DNA from: Prevotella sp.
GTDB lineage: Bacteria > Bacteroidota > Bacteroidia > Bacteroidales > Bacteroidaceae
Reading direction: 5' to 3'
NCBI GenBank assembly: GCA_021204735.1
Contig: JAJPYV010000181.1
Location: 1-6,942 of the forward strand
Length of the DNA: 6,942 nt
This document shows, one piece after another, positions 5,907-6,942 of this stretch. The notes under the pieces are model-generated. The model searched no databases and was not told the origin of the DNA. It saw nothing but the letters and a program-made list of their open reading frames with translations. Both the position numbers and the translations under genes were made by a program. Within the stretch, counting starts at the first letter, position 1, and every line of letters begins with the position of its first letter.

Positions 5907-6113
5907 TTATTCCACTTCCTCAGCGAGGCCGTCAGCGATATCCTCAACCTCTTTCTTTGTCAGTTTGATATTGCACTTCTTGCAAATTTTTGAAATACTA
6001 TCAGAAATTTTGCAACGAGTGTCTTTACCAGTCTCTGGAGCCAAGAGCAGACCTAATGCTGCACCAGCCAATGCGCCACCTAAAAATGCGCTAATGTAAC
6101 CTAATGTTTTCAT
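5907..6113 (-). CDS. YtxH-like small membrane protein (68 aa)
   Basis: A glycine- and alanine-rich membrane segment (about 5-25, with AFLGGALAGAALGLLLAP) is followed directly by ETGKDTR. This is the signature of the YtxH family, in which a Gly-rich helix runs into APxxGxxTR. The rest (33-68) is a charged, probably helical tail. Three cysteines (34, 44, 47) include a CKKC pair, which I would not expect as a fixed feature of this family. Family members are small, membrane-bound and linked to general stress or envelope conditions in Bacillus and other bacteria; the molecular role is unknown. It is the first gene of the minus-strand trio and plays the part that YqjD (DUF883) plays in the proteobacterial counterpart. 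A promoter and a leader of about 115 nt lie upstream. Confidence 0.88.
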   Translation of the reverse strand: MKTLGYISAFLGGALAGAALGLLLAPETGKDTRCKISDSISKICKKCNIKLTKKEVEDIADGLAEEVE

Positions 6114-6235
6114 AATCTTAATCTTATTATTGTTTTAAATGTTTGTATTATACCAAGCTGTTTCAATGCCATCTTTGTGTTGTCACATGATTGGCAAATA
6201 GTATGTTCTGATTTAAAGAGAGCGATTTGAGAGAG

Positions 6236-6266
6236 CAAAAATAATGATTTTTTCCTAATTATCAAT
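6236..6266 (-). promoter_or_regulatory. Promoter of the YtxH-like gene
   Basis: On the minus strand, TATTTTTG (6243-6236) fits the -7 consensus TAnnTTTG, and ATTG (6266-6263) lies 19 bp upstream in the -33 position. Transcription should start near 6229, leaving an untranslated leader of about 115 nt before the ATG at 6113. A 7-bp inverted repeat, TTATCAA (6259-6265) and TTGATAA (6284-6290), overlaps the -33 element and could be an operator. The 305-bp gap between the two divergent genes (6114-6418) otherwise holds AT-rich sequence and the plus-strand promoter. Confidence 0.5.
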
Positions 6267-6335
6267 CATAACAAGAATTTTTTTTGATAAAAATAGCGTA
6301 TTATGTTCGTTTAACAAACTTTATGTGGGTATATC

Positions 6336-6366
6336 TTTTTTTTATAATTGTTTTTATGTAATTTCG
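6336..6366 (+). promoter_or_regulatory. Probable promoter of the SPOR lipoprotein gene and ruvX
   Basis: TAATTTCG (6359-6366) differs from the -7 consensus TAnnTTTG at one base. A T-run (6336-6343) lies at the -33 position with about 19 bp spacing but without the expected G. Transcription would begin near 6373, which puts the possible GTG start at 6377 almost on the transcript end and favours the ATG at 6419. The match is moderate. Confidence 0.45.
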
Positions 6367-6418
6367 CAAAGAAATTGTGAATATAAAGTTTAATAACAAA
6401 AATAACAAGATTGGGAAA

Positions 6419-6901
6419 ATGAAAAAGTATTTGGTATTATGCGTTAGCTTGTGTATAGCATTCGCTTTTACAAGTTGTAAATCATCAGAGAGTGCTTATA
6501 GAAAGGCTTACGAGAAAGCACAGGCACAGGAAAACAATGGAGAGGAATATGGTAATGAGGAGATTGCCGTTGTTGCACCTGTTGTTGAAAGACCAGCTAC
6601 GGATGTTGTTGTAGACAACGTGGATAATGTTCCTGTCCGCACTGAGAATGTATCCATGGTTAACGGAGACGGTCTCAGGAATTTCAGTGTAGTTGTTGGC
6701 TCATTCTCCGTACAGGCTAATGCAGAAGGTTTGCAGAGTACACTCAGGAATCAAGGATATGAGGCACAGATAGCATTCAATCCTTCTATTGAGATGTATC
6801 GTGTGATTGCAGCAACCTTCGACATCAAGAGCGATGCCGTACGCAGTCGTAACGAACTTCGTTCACAATTCCCTGACGCTTGGTTGTTGTCTAACCAATA
6901 A
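6419..6901 (+). CDS. SPOR-domain lipoprotein (160 aa)
   Basis: The protein starts MKKYLVLCVS, runs through a hydrophobic core and ends its signal at the lipobox FTSC with Cys20, so it should be a lipoprotein. An acidic, Val/Pro-rich linker (about 25-80) follows, beginning with the charged stretch SAYRKAYEKAQAQE. The C-terminal domain (86-160) is a SPOR domain: NFSVVVGSF (88-96), AEGLQSTLRNQGY (102-114), MYRVIAATF (126-134) and a last strand DAWLL. SPOR domains bind peptidoglycan stripped of stem peptides, often at the division site, so a role at the cell wall is likely; this is known for the family, not shown here. The start at 6419 is chosen over an in-frame GTG at 6377 because only the former begins with a proper lipoprotein signal. 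It is followed 6 bp later by ruvX, probably in one transcript. Confidence 0.92.
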   Translation: MKKYLVLCVSLCIAFAFTSCKSSESAYRKAYEKAQAQENNGEEYGNEEIAVVAPVVERPATDVVVDNVDNVPVRTENVSMVNGDGLRNFSVVVGSFSVQANAEGLQSTLRNQGYEAQIAFNPSIEMYRVIAATFDIKSDAVRSRNELRSQFPDAWLLSNQ

Positions 6902-6907
6902 AATATT

Positions 6908-6942
6908 GTGGCTCGCATATTGTCGATAGATTACGGCAAAAA
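6908..6942 (+). CDS. ruvX: RuvX/YqgF-type nuclease, N-terminal fragment (11 codons, GTG start)
   Basis: Eleven full codons are visible, reading MARILSIDYGK from a GTG start. This is the typical beginning of YqgF/RuvX proteins, in which an RNase H-like fold starts with a strand ending in the catalytic Asp of the DYG motif (Asp8 here). Family members are described as a putative Holliday junction resolvase or as an rRNA-processing nuclease (pre-16S rRNA, E. coli YqgF). The gene begins 6 bp after the SPOR lipoprotein gene, so the two are probably co-transcribed. The call rests on a short peptide, but it is characteristic. The gene is cut by the window edge. Confidence 0.8.
   Translation, partial: MARILSIDYGK

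Noticed and set aside
5866..6099. Plus-strand open frame of 77 codons
   Set aside because: It is antisense to the YtxH-like gene and Ser/Ala/Pro-rich as expected for a shadow frame.
6271..6345. T-runs at 6278-6285 and 6336-6343 as intrinsic terminators
   Set aside because: No stable GC-containing hairpin precedes either run, and both lie between divergent gene starts where no transcript needs to end.
6377..6418. GTG start extending the SPOR lipoprotein by 14 residues
   Set aside because: The extension is Asn/Lys-rich, would spoil the lipoprotein signal peptide and begins at the predicted transcription start.

Overview
The window looks like chromosomal DNA from a Bacteroidota species, order Bacteroidales, probably Prevotella-like. 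Three things suggest this: Bacteroides-type promoters (TTTG about 20 bp upstream of TAnnTTTG) stand in front of several genes, the start codons have A-rich leaders without Shine-Dalgarno sequences, and the protein families fit (SPOR lipoprotein next to ruvX; YtxH plus phage-holin-family small membrane proteins). No phage, insertion sequence, CRISPR array, rRNA or tRNA is visible. The genus is an inference.

Layout from left to right: (1) the first 26 codons of an unidentified minus-strand gene, with a clear promoter. (2) A minus-strand operon at 179-4131, transcribed TolC-like outer-membrane channel, then EmrA-like HlyD adaptor, then a divergent 14-TM MFS permease: a complete EmrAB-TolC-type tripartite efflux pump. 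(3) A divergently transcribed AraC-family regulator (best start 4246, not 4201), separated from the pump operon by a compact 114-bp control region with back-to-back promoters. The regulator promoter is near consensus, while the pump promoter has a good -7 box but no -33 box, which fits activation by the regulator. (4) A minus-strand group at 5114-6113 of three very small proteins: YtxH-like, phage-holin-family (YqjE-like, GTG start) and a YqjK-like basic protein. This resembles the proteobacterial yqjD-yqjE-yqjK set. A 190-bp spacer carrying a probable dispersed repeat and a strong hairpin splits the first gene from the other two. (5) A divergent plus-strand SPOR-domain lipoprotein, followed after 6 bp by the first codons of ruvX, cut by the window edge.

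The efflux module should act as one machine: the permease in the inner membrane, the adaptor across the periplasm and the channel in the outer membrane, controlled by the adjacent AraC-type protein in response to an unknown compound. The small-membrane-protein trio looks like an envelope or stress-associated set of unknown mechanism. I see no wholly new system. The points most worth following are the promoter asymmetry in the pump control region, the unusual MFS permease, the YqjDE-K-like trio, and the repeat and hairpin inside that trio.
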